Position numbers and translations under genes: made by a program
Virus record (IMG/VR): IMGVR_UViG_3300037285_000195
Location: 1 to 35,435 of that record
Origin: a virus
Strand: one strand, 5' to 3'
DNA: 35,435 nucleotides
Shown here: in pieces, positions 15,015-22,755 of the stretch
Position numbering within the stretch: position 1 is the first letter of the stretch
Layout of the letters: every line of letters starts with the position of its first letter
Notes under the pieces: generated by a model
What the model was told of the DNA's origin: nothing
What the model saw: the letters and a program-made list of their open reading frames with translations, nothing else
Databases searched by the model: none

Positions 15015-15677
15015 CTATTCGCCGGAATCTTTCAGATTTCGCTCCAGGCGCTCAATGTCTTTCTTCACGCCCACCCGTTCATTCAAATCCAGAGCGCGGT
15101 TCAGGGCAGACAGCGCTTGCTCGTCATTCCCTTGGTCGCGCAGCAGGTATCCGTAGGCTTTGAACAGTTTGGCTTTCACCTGGTCCTGCATGTCCGCATC
15201 GGCAAACAGATCAACGGCCCGGCGCAGCTGCACCGGCAGGTCTTCCGCACCGGTTTCATTGGCCATGGCCAGCAAGCTGAACCCGGCAACCTCTTCAGCT
15301 GCGAGTGTTGCTGTGGTGCGTGCGTACTTGTCCGGGGTTTGCAGGCCGTGCTCTATCGCGTATTCCGCGATATCCAGTCCGGTTTTGATGTCGCCAATAT
15401 CCAGATACCAAACCATCAGGGTTACCAGGACATCGTCTTGCTGGCCGGTACCGGCTTCGAGTACACCCTGCACATAGCTGTCGTACTTCGGCAGCATTTC
15501 GCGCTTAGCGTCGATCTTGCGTTCGATGCTTTGGATGTCGTGCAGCCGTCGCGAGTCTTCAATTATTGCAATCCGGTGCAATTCGTGGGACTCGCCTTGC
15601 GGGCGTTCTGGCGAAGACTGCGCCGCCTCCACGGCGGCGCGTACTCGCAAGAAGTGTTTTCTTGCTGGGCTTGTCAT
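15015..15677 (-). CDS. M: Terminase small subunit gpM
   Basis: This 220-residue protein (P2 gpM is about 247) begins MTSPARKHFLRVRAAVEAAQ and contains HRIAIIEDSRRLHDIQSIER, DVLVTLMVWYLDIGDIKTGL and LDIAEYAIEHGLQTPDKYAR, as in P2 gpM. It binds cos DNA and pairs with the large subunit gpP. I chose the ATG at 15677 because GAGG lies 5 bp upstream; a TTG 5 codons earlier is possible. A helical, TPR-like C-terminal part (LLRDQGNDEQALSALNRALD) is visible. About 100 bp separate it from L. Confidence 0.93.
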   Translation of the reverse strand: MTSPARKHFLRVRAAVEAAQSSPERPQGESHELHRIAIIEDSRRLHDIQSIERKIDAKREMLPKYDSYVQGVLEAGTGQQDDVLVTLMVWYLDIGDIKTGLDIAEYAIEHGLQTPDKYARTTATLAAEEVAGFSLLAMANETGAEDLPVQLRRAVDLFADADMQDQVKAKLFKAYGYLLRDQGNDEQALSALNRALDLNERVGVKKDIERLERNLKDSGE

Positions 15678-15688
15678 ATCAACCTCGA

Positions 15689-16693
15689 TCAAACGATGGT
15701 GATGTTTTCAACCACGCAGCCGGCGCCGAAATCTTCAACCACATAGGCTTCGTTGGAAGACTCGTAGTTCTCGATGCGGTTACGCTTCGGGTTGTCGATC
15801 ACGTGACGGCGACGGGCGCCGGACTGGTAGTAAATCGACAGGTTTTCCAGCGTTGTGATCATCAGCGCGCCTTCTGGGAAGAACGGTGCTGAGACGGCAG
15901 GAAGGCCGCCCATTCGCTTCTGCGAGACGATAAGGTCCGTGGCTGATTTTTCAGACGGGGTCTGATTGTTGTTGATCAGCGGAAAATACTTGTCTTGCAG
16001 CAGCGCGCTGCCGATCATGACAACCAGGTCCGGATTTCCTTGGTGCCAGGTTTCAACCATGCTGTGCAGGGCATCGTAAACAAGGGCGTCTAAGTTCTTG
16101 TAGTCGCCAGTGGAACCAACATTCACCGCGCCGGACGCGGCCACTACTTCGGACATCACGCGCTCAGGAGCACTGGTGCGGTAGTGCTGTAGCCAGCCGA
16201 TGTTCACGTCCTGCAGCAACTGGTTTGTTGCACGGTCAGTTTCCACGGCCGCCGATGTGCCGTTAAAGCCGATCATGATTCGATCTAGCGCTTGCTGGCG
16301 CAAAATCGCATCGCGAACCAGGGCTTGGAAGTTCGGAAACTTCGCCCAAGCATCAATTTTGGCGTATGGCAGCGCGGTGTCGAACTCGGTCAGCAGGCAC
16401 TCGTAGCCGTTACTGCCCAAATCGCTAACATCCCGCGGAGTGCGGTCTTTGCTGGACACATTGGTGCGCCCGGCAATGCTGCCGACGCCAAGGCCAATTT
16501 TCTCGCCTTTGATTTCATCCACGCCAATCATGTTGATGGCCTGGAGCAAAGCACTGGATTCCTGAATTCGTTTTTCCAGGGTTTGCTGAACAGATGGCGT
16601 TACGTTGAACTGCTCAGCTGGATTTTCTGCGCCATTCAGCGTCGCGATCTGAGTGCGAAGCTTGTTAAAAAGTACCCGTGTTTCATTACGCAT
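15689..16693 (-). CDS. N: Major capsid protein gpN
   Basis: This 334-residue major capsid protein (P2 gpN is about 357, processed to N*) begins MRNETRVLFNKLRTQIATLN. It has conserved segments GSIAGRTNVSSKDRTPRDVS, YECLLTEFDTALPYAKIDAW, MIGFNGTSAA and PKRNRIENYESSNEAYVVED. It assembles the T=7 shell on the gpO scaffold. AAGGA precedes the start. It sits between O and M as in P2. Confidence 0.96.
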   Translation of the reverse strand: MRNETRVLFNKLRTQIATLNGAENPAEQFNVTPSVQQTLEKRIQESSALLQAINMIGVDEIKGEKIGLGVGSIAGRTNVSSKDRTPRDVSDLGSNGYECLLTEFDTALPYAKIDAWAKFPNFQALVRDAILRQQALDRIMIGFNGTSAAVETDRATNQLLQDVNIGWLQHYRTSAPERVMSEVVAASGAVNVGSTGDYKNLDALVYDALHSMVETWHQGNPDLVVMIGSALLQDKYFPLINNNQTPSEKSATDLIVSQKRMGGLPAVSAPFFPEGALMITTLENLSIYYQSGARRRHVIDNPKRNRIENYESSNEAYVVEDFGAGCVVENITIV

Positions 16694-16706
16694 TTCGTTT
16701 TTTCCT

Positions 16707-16739
16707 TCAGCAGTCGGTCAGAGTCAGCAGTCGGTCAGA
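16707..16739. repeat. 16-bp tandem duplication at the end of the scaffold gene
   Basis: TCAGCAGTCGGTCAGA occurs twice with a 17-bp period (16707-16722 and 16724-16739). The duplication covers the last codons and stop of O and lengthens the O-N spacer. It looks like a recent slippage event. Confidence 0.85.
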
Positions 16740-17536
16740 ATTTCGTCCTGCCCACCGGTGGCCGGTGCGCGTTGACTGTGGTTATGGGGGCTGGTTTCAA
16801 GATCGGTTTTCAGGGCAGTGAATTCCGTTTTAAGTGAGTCCAGCGCGGTCTTCATCTGGCTGTACTCACCGTTCATTTCATCCATGGATGCACGCAGTTG
16901 CTGGCCATCGGTGACAAACAGCTCCAGTGTTTTTTCCAGATCCGCACGGAAGTCACTGAATTTCGCCGCGCTCGCGTCGCGATGCTTTGAAAAAAGTGCC
17001 TTCACTTTGGTGAACAAGGTGTCGGTATCAGCGGCTGCGGGCTCTTCTGCAAAATCCAAATCCGCTTCCAGGGCCGCAGAAAAAAGGTTTTCCGGGCGTT
17101 GCTTACGATTGGCCAGCGGGCTGTCTTTTGCGGTGCTGCTGAACTGGAGCATTTCGGTGCCCAGGGATGCAGGGGAATCCGTCACGGCCAGGCCAACCAT
17201 GTAAGCCTCACCCGTGCCGGCGAAATCAGGATCCACTTCGATGGACGTGTAAATCTTCTGGCGGTCTTTCGACATTTTCACCAGGTCATCAGTGGGGTCG
17301 ATTTCTGCGAACAGCTCCAGCTTACCTTCCGCGTTTTCGCGGGTTTCCAAGCCAACCACATCGCCGAAAGCCTTGAAAGCGCCATCTGCCATCATGCTGC
17401 GCATGTGCTCAAGCCAAATCCGGGCCCCGTACTTCTCCGGGTTGAAGTTGGCAGCCATCTGTTCAATCCAGGTGCGGCTTATTGCGCGGCCATCAGTCGT
17501 GGCCCCTTCGGTTGCGACTCTAAATTTCTTTTTCAT
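16724..17536 (-). CDS. O: Capsid scaffold and maturation protease gpO
   Basis: This 270-residue protein (P2 gpO is about 284) has an N-terminal serine protease and a C-terminal scaffold. The P2 triad D19/H48/S107 aligns with D15 (TDGR), H44 (LEHMR) and S98 (IYTSIE). The conserved VGLAVTDSPASLGTEML follows at 114-130. Residues ~180-255 form the helical scaffold region. It is the first gene of the late minus-strand operon, divergent from P. The last codons fall in a short tandem duplication. Confidence 0.95.
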   Translation of the reverse strand: MKKKFRVATEGATTDGRAISRTWIEQMAANFNPEKYGARIWLEHMRSMMADGAFKAFGDVVGLETRENAEGKLELFAEIDPTDDLVKMSKDRQKIYTSIEVDPDFAGTGEAYMVGLAVTDSPASLGTEMLQFSSTAKDSPLANRKQRPENLFSAALEADLDFAEEPAAADTDTLFTKVKALFSKHRDASAAKFSDFRADLEKTLELFVTDGQQLRASMDEMNGEYSQMKTALDSLKTEFTALKTDLETSPHNHSQRAPATGGQDEILTDC

Positions 17537-17629
17537 GTTGCCACTCCAATGCTTTATGGGCGATTCTGTAAAACCTCATCATCAGCCCACAGATTCGCGG
17601 CATAGCCGTTCAATTCCAACGTGTTGCAC

Positions 17630-17650
17630 TTGTGCCGATCTATCGAACAA
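17630..17650. promoter_or_regulatory. Candidate late activator dyad in the O/P divergent region
   Basis: TTGT-N13-ACAA is centred 56 bp before the P ATG and about 104 bp before the O ATG. P2 has divergent late promoters for P and O here. The spacing is one base shorter than the FI and V dyads, so the assignment is weaker. Confidence 0.35.
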
Positions 17651-17695
17651 AACCTGAACCAATAACGGCACCGCCGCAGCCATTACGCTGACTGC

Positions 17696-19459
17696 ATGGA
17701 TAAAACAGTTGAATCGGATTACAGAGAGCACTTCGTCGAAGCCCGGACCTTGTATTGGTTGGGATGGCGTGCCGTGCGCATCTGTGAGCGCCTGGGCATA
17801 AGCCAGCAGCTGTTCAACAACTGGAAAAAACGCTTTGAATGGGACAAAAGCTCGCCGATTCAGCGGGTCGAGAGCTCTATTGAATCGCGTATGGTTCAGT
17901 TGGTTTTCAAAGATGAAAAAGAAGGTAAGGACTTCAAGGAAATTGACCTTCTGGGCCGGCAGATAGAGCGACTGGCGCGGGTAAACAAGTACGAGACGAC
18001 CAGGCGCGAATCAGATCTAAACCCTAATATCCTTGAAAGTAGCCGGGCGCCACGGAAATCGAAAAACGACATTGGCGAAGAAGGCCTGGAGCTGATCACC
18101 ACGGCTTTCAATGAATCGCTATTCGACTATCAGCACACATGGAAAGTGGCGGGGCTAACCCATCGCATTCGAAACATTCTTAAATCCCGGCAGATCGGCG
18201 CCACCTGGTACTTTGCCCGGGAAGCAATCGTTGATGCTTTTCACACTGGGAAAAACAAGATATTCCTGAGCGCGTCGAAGGCCCAGGCGCACGTTTTCAG
18301 GCAGTACATCGTGCAGTTCATCAAAGACACCTGCGATGTTGAACTGAAAGGCGACCCGCTCATTCTGCCGAACGGCGCCACCCTGTATTTTCTCGGTACC
18401 AACGTGCGCACGGCACAGAGTTACCATGGCGATCTGTTCATGGATGAGTACTTCTGGATCCACGACTTCCAGCAGTTCCGGAAAGTGGCCAGCGGCATGG
18501 CCATGCATAAGAAGTGGAGCCAGACCTACATTTCCACGCCATCGGCGGTCACCCACGATGCCTACCCGTTCTGGACTGGCGAGCTGTTCAATAAGCGCCG
18601 GGCGAAAGACAAACGGGTAATTGTTGAAACCTCGCACGCTGCACTGGCCAACGGCATGGCCTGCCCAGATGGACAATGGCGGCAGATCGTGACCGTTGAA
18701 GACGCGATGGCCGGAGGTTGTGATCTTTTCGACATAGAACAGCTGAGCATGGAATATTCGCCAGACGAATACGCCAACCTGCTGATGTGCCAGTTTGTCG
18801 ACGACACCCACGCTGTATTCCCGTTGGCAAAATTGCAGCCGTGCATGGTCGACAGCTGGATTGAATGGCGGGATTTGAAGCCCTACACCGACAGGCCGCT
18901 GGGTGATAGTCCGGTATGGATTGGTTACGACCCATCGGGGGCTGGAGAAGACGGAGATGGCGCGGGGCTGGCTATTATTTCCCCGTCGCATTCCAACAGT
19001 AAACCGCACCGCGTAATAGAAAAGCTTCGATTGCGGGGCCTTGATTACGAACAGCAGGCTGATGAGATCCGGAAGCTAACCTTCCGGTATAACGTCGAAT
19101 TCATTGGCATTGATGTGACCGGCCTGGGTGAAGCGGTGGCCGAATTAGTGGAGAAGTTCTTCCCGGGCGTTACCAGGTACCAGTATTCGCTGGATGTGAA
19201 AGCCAGGCTGGTCATCAAAACCCAGAACATCATCGACCGCGGCCGGCTACAGTTCGACGCTGGCGACACCGCGATCGCCCAGAGTTTCATGGCTATTCGC
19301 CGTGTAATGACAGATTCCCAGAAACACATAACCTACGCTGCCGGTCGCCGTGGCGACACCGGGCATTCGGACATTGCCTGGGCAATTATGCATGCCCTAG
19401 CGAATGAACCGCTTGAAGGCCCGGCAAAGCATGGCGGCAGCATGATGGAGATTTATTGA
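17696..19459 (+). CDS. P: Terminase large subunit (ATPase/nuclease) gpP
   Basis: This 587-residue protein (P2 gpP is about 590) drives DNA packaging. An N-terminal HTH-like region (WLGWRAVRICERLGISQQLF) precedes the ATPase, with a Walker A-type LKSRQIGATW (162-171) and Walker B DLFMDE (246-251). The C-terminal nuclease has GYDPSGAGEDGDG and IGIDVTGLGEAVAELVEKFF. No ribosome binding site is visible before the ATG. Its stop overlaps the portal start as TGATG. Transcription is divergent from O. Confidence 0.96.
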   Translation: MDKTVESDYREHFVEARTLYWLGWRAVRICERLGISQQLFNNWKKRFEWDKSSPIQRVESSIESRMVQLVFKDEKEGKDFKEIDLLGRQIERLARVNKYETTRRESDLNPNILESSRAPRKSKNDIGEEGLELITTAFNESLFDYQHTWKVAGLTHRIRNILKSRQIGATWYFAREAIVDAFHTGKNKIFLSASKAQAHVFRQYIVQFIKDTCDVELKGDPLILPNGATLYFLGTNVRTAQSYHGDLFMDEYFWIHDFQQFRKVASGMAMHKKWSQTYISTPSAVTHDAYPFWTGELFNKRRAKDKRVIVETSHAALANGMACPDGQWRQIVTVEDAMAGGCDLFDIEQLSMEYSPDEYANLLMCQFVDDTHAVFPLAKLQPCMVDSWIEWRDLKPYTDRPLGDSPVWIGYDPSGAGEDGDGAGLAIISPSHSNSKPHRVIEKLRLRGLDYEQQADEIRKLTFRYNVEFIGIDVTGLGEAVAELVEKFFPGVTRYQYSLDVKARLVIKTQNIIDRGRLQFDAGDTAIAQSFMAIRRVMTDSQKHITYAAGRRGDTGHSDIAWAIMHALANEPLEGPAKHGGSMMEIY

Positions 19460-20445
19460 TGAGCAACGGCAAGTTCGAAGCGTTCACATTCGGTGAACCC
19501 ACGCCAGTGATGGATCGGTATGAAATGCTGTACACCGGCTGCTGGGCAGCGGGACAGGATTATTACGAACCACCGGTTGACCTGGGCGCACTGGCAAAAT
19601 CATATCGTGCCACCGCACACCACGGCAGCGCGTTGCAGGTTAAACGGAATATCCTGGTGAAATCCTTCCAGCCAACGAAGTACCTAAGCCGGCAGGACTT
19701 TTCGCGTATGGCGCTGGATTACCTGGTGTTCGGTAACCTCTACGGCGAGATGATTACCAATCGGCTTGGTGGTCTGGTAAAGATAAAACCGGTTTTGGCC
19801 AAGTACTGCCGGCGCGGAATCAAACCAGACACTTATTGGTGGGTGCACGGCTGGCTGCAGGCAGAAGAGTTTGCAGCGGGCAGTATCATCCACCTGATGG
19901 AACCCGACCTGGACCAGGAACTTTATGGCGTGCCCGATTATATTGGCTCGCTGCAGTCTGCCTGGCTGAACGAAAGCGCCACACTATTCCGTCGCAAGTA
20001 TTACAACAACGGCAGCCACGCCGGGTTCATCATGTACATGACCGACGCGGCACAGCAGCAGGGTGACATCGATGAGCTGCGCACCGCATTACGCAACAGC
20101 AAAGGCCCGGGCAACTTCAAAAACCTGTTTATGTATGCCCCGAACGGGAAAAAGGATGGCTTGCAAGTCATACCGGTTAGTGAGGTGGCCGCGAAGGATG
20201 AGTTCTGGAGCATCAAGAACGCAACGCGTGACGACCAGCTGGCAGGCCACCGCGTGCCGCCGCAGCTGATGGGCATTATTCCCACCAACACCAGCGGGTT
20301 CGGTGATGCAGAAAAGGCGGCGCGAGTATTTGCCGCCAACGAACTGGAGCCGCTGCAGGAGCGCATGCTGGAGATGAACGACATCGCCGGCAAGGAGGTT
20401 CTGAAGTTCAAGCCGTATTCCCTGGGCGAGCCAGTCACGCCCTAG
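19459..20445 (+). CDS. Q: Portal protein gpQ
   Basis: This 328-residue protein (P2 gpQ is about 344) forms the dodecameric portal vertex. Conserved segments are PPVDLGALAKSYRATAHHGS, LVFGNLYGEMITNRLG, DYIGSLQSAWLNESATLFRR, YYNNGSHAGFIMYMTDAAQQ and LAGHRVPPQLMGIIP. It is translationally coupled to P (TGATG at 19457-19461), which decides the ATG at 19459. A strong terminator follows, so PQ is a two-gene unit. Confidence 0.96.
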   Translation: MSNGKFEAFTFGEPTPVMDRYEMLYTGCWAAGQDYYEPPVDLGALAKSYRATAHHGSALQVKRNILVKSFQPTKYLSRQDFSRMALDYLVFGNLYGEMITNRLGGLVKIKPVLAKYCRRGIKPDTYWWVHGWLQAEEFAAGSIIHLMEPDLDQELYGVPDYIGSLQSAWLNESATLFRRKYYNNGSHAGFIMYMTDAAQQQGDIDELRTALRNSKGPGNFKNLFMYAPNGKKDGLQVIPVSEVAAKDEFWSIKNATRDDQLAGHRVPPQLMGIIPTNTSGFGDAEKAARVFAANELEPLQERMLEMNDIAGKEVLKFKPYSLGEPVTP

Positions 20446-20467
20446 CCTCCACCACGCCAGACTTAAC

Positions 20468-20494
20468 AGCCCGCCATTGCGCGGGCTTTTTTTC
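20468..20494 (+). terminator. Rho-independent terminator after portal
   Basis: The stem AGCCCGC/GCGGGCT has a 6-nt loop and is followed by eight T residues. It lies 23 bp after the Q stop. Confidence 0.9.
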
Positions 20495-20540
20495 GCCTTC
20501 AGCAAACCATACGGGTGGGGTTGCTCGCAGTGCCAGCGCG

Positions 20541-20560
20541 AACTCCCCCCCGCCTCCGGT
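20541..20560 (-). other. Candidate cos site
   Basis: Read on the minus strand toward Q, the sequence GGAGGCGGGGGGGAGTTCGC resembles the start of the P2 cohesive end (GGCGAGGCGGGG...). It lies in the same place, about 100 bp beyond the portal gene, and in the same orientation as in P2. The exact nicking positions cannot be read from one genome. Confidence 0.45.
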
Positions 20561-20682
20561 TCTTGTATGCACTCCTGCCTTAATCCACACGGTATTTACA
20601 CGCTCCAACGGAGGCCTAGAGGGTGACGCAGACTGATATATCAGCTTTATGTTCTGTGGCAGCAGGGGGGCTTCGGAAAAGC

Positions 20683-20938
20683 GTAACAAGCGTAACAAGG
20701 GGAAATAATGCCCTGCAGGCCGCACCATTGCTCACTCTCCCTGTTACAAAAAAACGTAACACGGAGTAACAAAAACGTAACAGCATTGATTATAAAGGGT
20801 TTTTTATTTTTAAAAGTTACGTTCATAAAGTGTAACAGCGTTACGTGTTCGTTACAGATTACTTGCCACTACTAACGATTATAGGTAATTGATATATATA
20901 GATAATAATAATAGTGTTACATGTGTTACGTTTGTTAC
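20683..20938. other. Probable replication origin: GTAACA/TGTTAC iteron cluster
   Basis: Thirteen copies of GTAAC or its complement GTTAC lie in 256 bp. GTAAC starts at 20683, 20692, 20756, 20766, 20777 and 20832. GTTAC starts at 20743, 20816, 20840, 20851, 20916, 20925 and 20934. Chance predicts about one copy in this length. Most extend to GTAACA or TGTTAC. The left side is mainly one orientation and the right side the other, flanking AT-rich stretches (20786-20816 and 20876-20914). P4 origins have similar iterons (GGTGAACA type) bound by the alpha primase-helicase; this genome has an alpha-like protein. Confidence 0.65.
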
Positions 20939-21249
20939 TTCTTTCCGAACCCCCCCAGCATTCTGAGGGAAACCGCCCAACGCGCCTGCACGCACACGCG
21001 TAAACCATCAGTGTGTCTCGTCTCACAATAAACGGATTCACGCGATTAACGCTGGCGCCTACGTTTCAGTGGAGAGCAGTGGTGGTGCCGAAGTACTTCA
21101 GATCTCACGTAGGAGCGCGCCCCGACAGAGTATTCGTAGGTTATTGATTCTAAAAGGACTGGTTTGAGCAGAAAGAGGTGTTAAACAGGATTAAGATTGC
21201 AGTGCAGGTGATTCATTTGGCGTCACAAAAGGCTATCAGATGGAGCACA
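20939..21249. other. Gene-free stretch between iterons and attP core
   Basis: No credible coding frame is seen. A CCCGACA copy at 21121-21127 matches the triple repeat on the other side of the att core and could be the opposite-arm integrase site. The short frames here have neither ribosome binding sites nor recognisable content. Confidence 0.55.
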
Positions 21250-21293
21250 CTGCAACTCCGTTAACGCCGGTTCGATTCCGACCCGCGCCTCCA
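21250..21293 (+). other. attP: attP core: 3' half of a tRNA-Cys gene
   Basis: From the anticodon loop (CTGCAAC, anticodon GCA) to the 3' end, the sequence reads as tRNA-Cys: T loop GGTTCGATTCC and 3' end CGCGCCTCCA with discriminator T, typical of Cys. Bases 5' of the anticodon loop do not pair as an anticodon stem, so this is not a full tRNA. Integrases often use a tRNA segment from anticodon loop to 3' end, restoring the host gene on insertion. Location beside the integrase module supports attP. Confidence 0.8.
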
Positions 21294-21348
21294 TTTTTAT
21301 CGTTATATTCCAGTGCCTTGGGGCTGTCGAAATTTACCGGCGAACGTT

Positions 21349-21379
21349 CCCCGACAAGATCCCGACAATACCCCGACAA
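21349..21379 (+). repeat. Integrase arm-type binding sites
   Basis: Three direct copies of CCCGACAA (starting at 21350, 21361 and 21372) are spaced exactly 11 bp apart, one helical turn, on the integrase side of the attP core. A fourth copy, CCCGACA, lies on the other side at 21121. Confidence 0.75.
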
Positions 21380-21417
21380 TGAATGGCCAAATCTGGCGTG
21401 TTTTCTGACCCACCTAC

Positions 21418-22221
21418 TCAGGTTTGAGTAAGAGGCACGCCCTCAAATACCCAGCATCGAACCAGGTGGCCTTTGGTACTCCTAACGCTTCTGCTGGCTC
21501 CCAGGAACTGAGGGTCTCGACTCTGCCGTAGCGCGTGGGCCAGCTGCATCCTTGGCGGCAGGTCCAGGCCCCGCTGTTTCGCTACCTTGCAGACTTCAAC
21601 CAGGCTAATGGCAATGGTGTCGGGCTTTGCGGAGTGGTTGAGGTGCTGGGAGTCCTTTCCTGTGGTCAGTGCTTCGTATACACCCCAGAAGTCGTCAACC
21701 ATTGACGGTACTTCCGGCGCGTCGCTTCCAATGGCGCTGATTGGTGGTGGCTGAACGCCCAGCATGCGGCTGACGATGGTTAATTGATCGTGCAGATACC
21801 GGCGCGCATCCGGGTTGGTTTCTTTCCTCAGGGCCTGCAGCAACGTCAATGAATTGCGAGTCAAAGTAGACAGACGCGGAACATTCTGCGGCTTGCTGTA
21901 GCTACCGGTTTTCCTAATCGAAGGCAGCACTTCGTGAGTGATCCATCGCTTGAATCTTTTGGCCTCGGGCTTCCTTGATTTCAAAATCAGTGAATACAGC
22001 CCGAACTCGTTAATGAGATTCGTTGGCCTGTGGCTACCCTCGATAGTATCGAGGGTAGATTCATCTTCATCCAGTGATCGAATCACGTCAGAAACGTTTC
22101 CGATTTCGAGCGCCCGGCAAATATCGGCAGCTACAAACCAGGCTTCGCCCTGGCGATCGACCGTTCTTATCGGCGAGTCTTCAAAATCAAAAACAATTGG
22201 AAAGTCCGCGTTGTCGCTCAT
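21418..22221 (-). CDS. Bro-N domain protein with a primase-type C-terminal domain
   Basis: This 267-residue protein has an N-terminal Bro-N/antirepressor-type domain (about 10-105: GEAWFVAADICRALEIGNVS, NEFGLYSLILKSRKPEAKRF, WITHEVLPSIRKTGSY). The C-terminal part (174-261) resembles the last ~95 residues of this phage's own primase-helicase: FW, LNH, IAISL, LPP, SR...FLGASRSVRS and VRCWVFE recur in order. In P4 alpha the C-terminus binds origin iterons, so this protein may bind the iteron cluster near its gene and modulate replication or act as an antirepressor (inference). GGAG lies 8 bp before the ATG. Confidence 0.85.
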   Translation of the reverse strand: MSDNADFPIVFDFEDSPIRTVDRQGEAWFVAADICRALEIGNVSDVIRSLDEDESTLDTIEGSHRPTNLINEFGLYSLILKSRKPEAKRFKRWITHEVLPSIRKTGSYSKPQNVPRLSTLTRNSLTLLQALRKETNPDARRYLHDQLTIVSRMLGVQPPPISAIGSDAPEVPSMVDDFWGVYEALTTGKDSQHLNHSAKPDTIAISLVEVCKVAKQRGLDLPPRMQLAHALRQSRDPQFLGASRSVRSTKGHLVRCWVFEGVPLTQT

Positions 22222-22222
22222 G

Positions 22223-22492
22223 TCAGGCGCTCCGGTTCAGTTTTGACAAGTCAGTATTACGCCCCAGCTCCAGAACACCCTGGTTAATCTGGGTAACCTG
22301 CGCCTGGATGCGTTCTTCGATGAGGTTGATCAGAATTTCGAGGTCTTCGCCGTTTACCTGGCGTTCGTCCACGGCATAGTGAAGCCCAGCGCTGAATCCA
22401 CGGAGCGCGCCTATGGTGCGGTCCAGTTCATCGAGCTGATTGGTGATGTTCAAGTAGGTTTCTGCGGGTATTACGATGGTTTTCGTGGCCAT
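22223..22492 (-). CDS. Small helical protein of unknown function
   Basis: This 89-residue protein is largely helical (TYLNITNQLDELDRTIGALR, VNGEDLEILINLIEERIQAQ), with no Cys cluster, membrane segment or signal peptide. It lies 1 bp upstream of the Bro-N gene and is probably co-translated with it. GGAG lies 8 bp before the ATG. A partner or modulator of the Bro-N protein is possible on context alone. Confidence 0.7.
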   Translation of the reverse strand: MATKTIVIPAETYLNITNQLDELDRTIGALRGFSAGLHYAVDERQVNGEDLEILINLIEERIQAQVTQINQGVLELGRNTDLSKLNRSA

Positions 22493-22755
22493 GATGGCAC
22501 TCCGTTGATTTGCTTCGACACAAATGATTTCGCCTGTAAAGGCGACCGGGAGGGTCGAAACGGCTCAACGACACCGCCCTGCCTATTTCCCTTGCGGGTC
22601 TTGTATTTGGCAGGACTCCCGGCCATAAACTGGCAGGGTAAGCAATTCTTCAGGCACAAAAAAACCGCAGTGCTTTCGGGTGCGGGTGTCCGCGTTGACT
22701 CAAGGTTTCGACGCCTCTTATCCGGCACACTATCCGCATAGCGCATTGCTGTCAA

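Noticed and set aside
20641-20728. Coding frame of 97 codons running from 20728 to 20435 on the minus strand
   Set aside because: It runs through the terminator and cos candidate, has no ribosome binding site and no family resemblance.
21240-21294. Functional tRNA-Cys gene
   Set aside because: Only the part from the anticodon loop to the 3' end is present; the acceptor 5' strand, D arm and 5' anticodon stem are missing.
22471-22755. Minus-strand frame of 94 codons between integrase and the 89-residue gene
   Set aside because: The product is basic, has no recognisable pattern, would overlap the real gene downstream and lacks a convincing ribosome binding site. I see only short hairpins in this ~260-bp interval.
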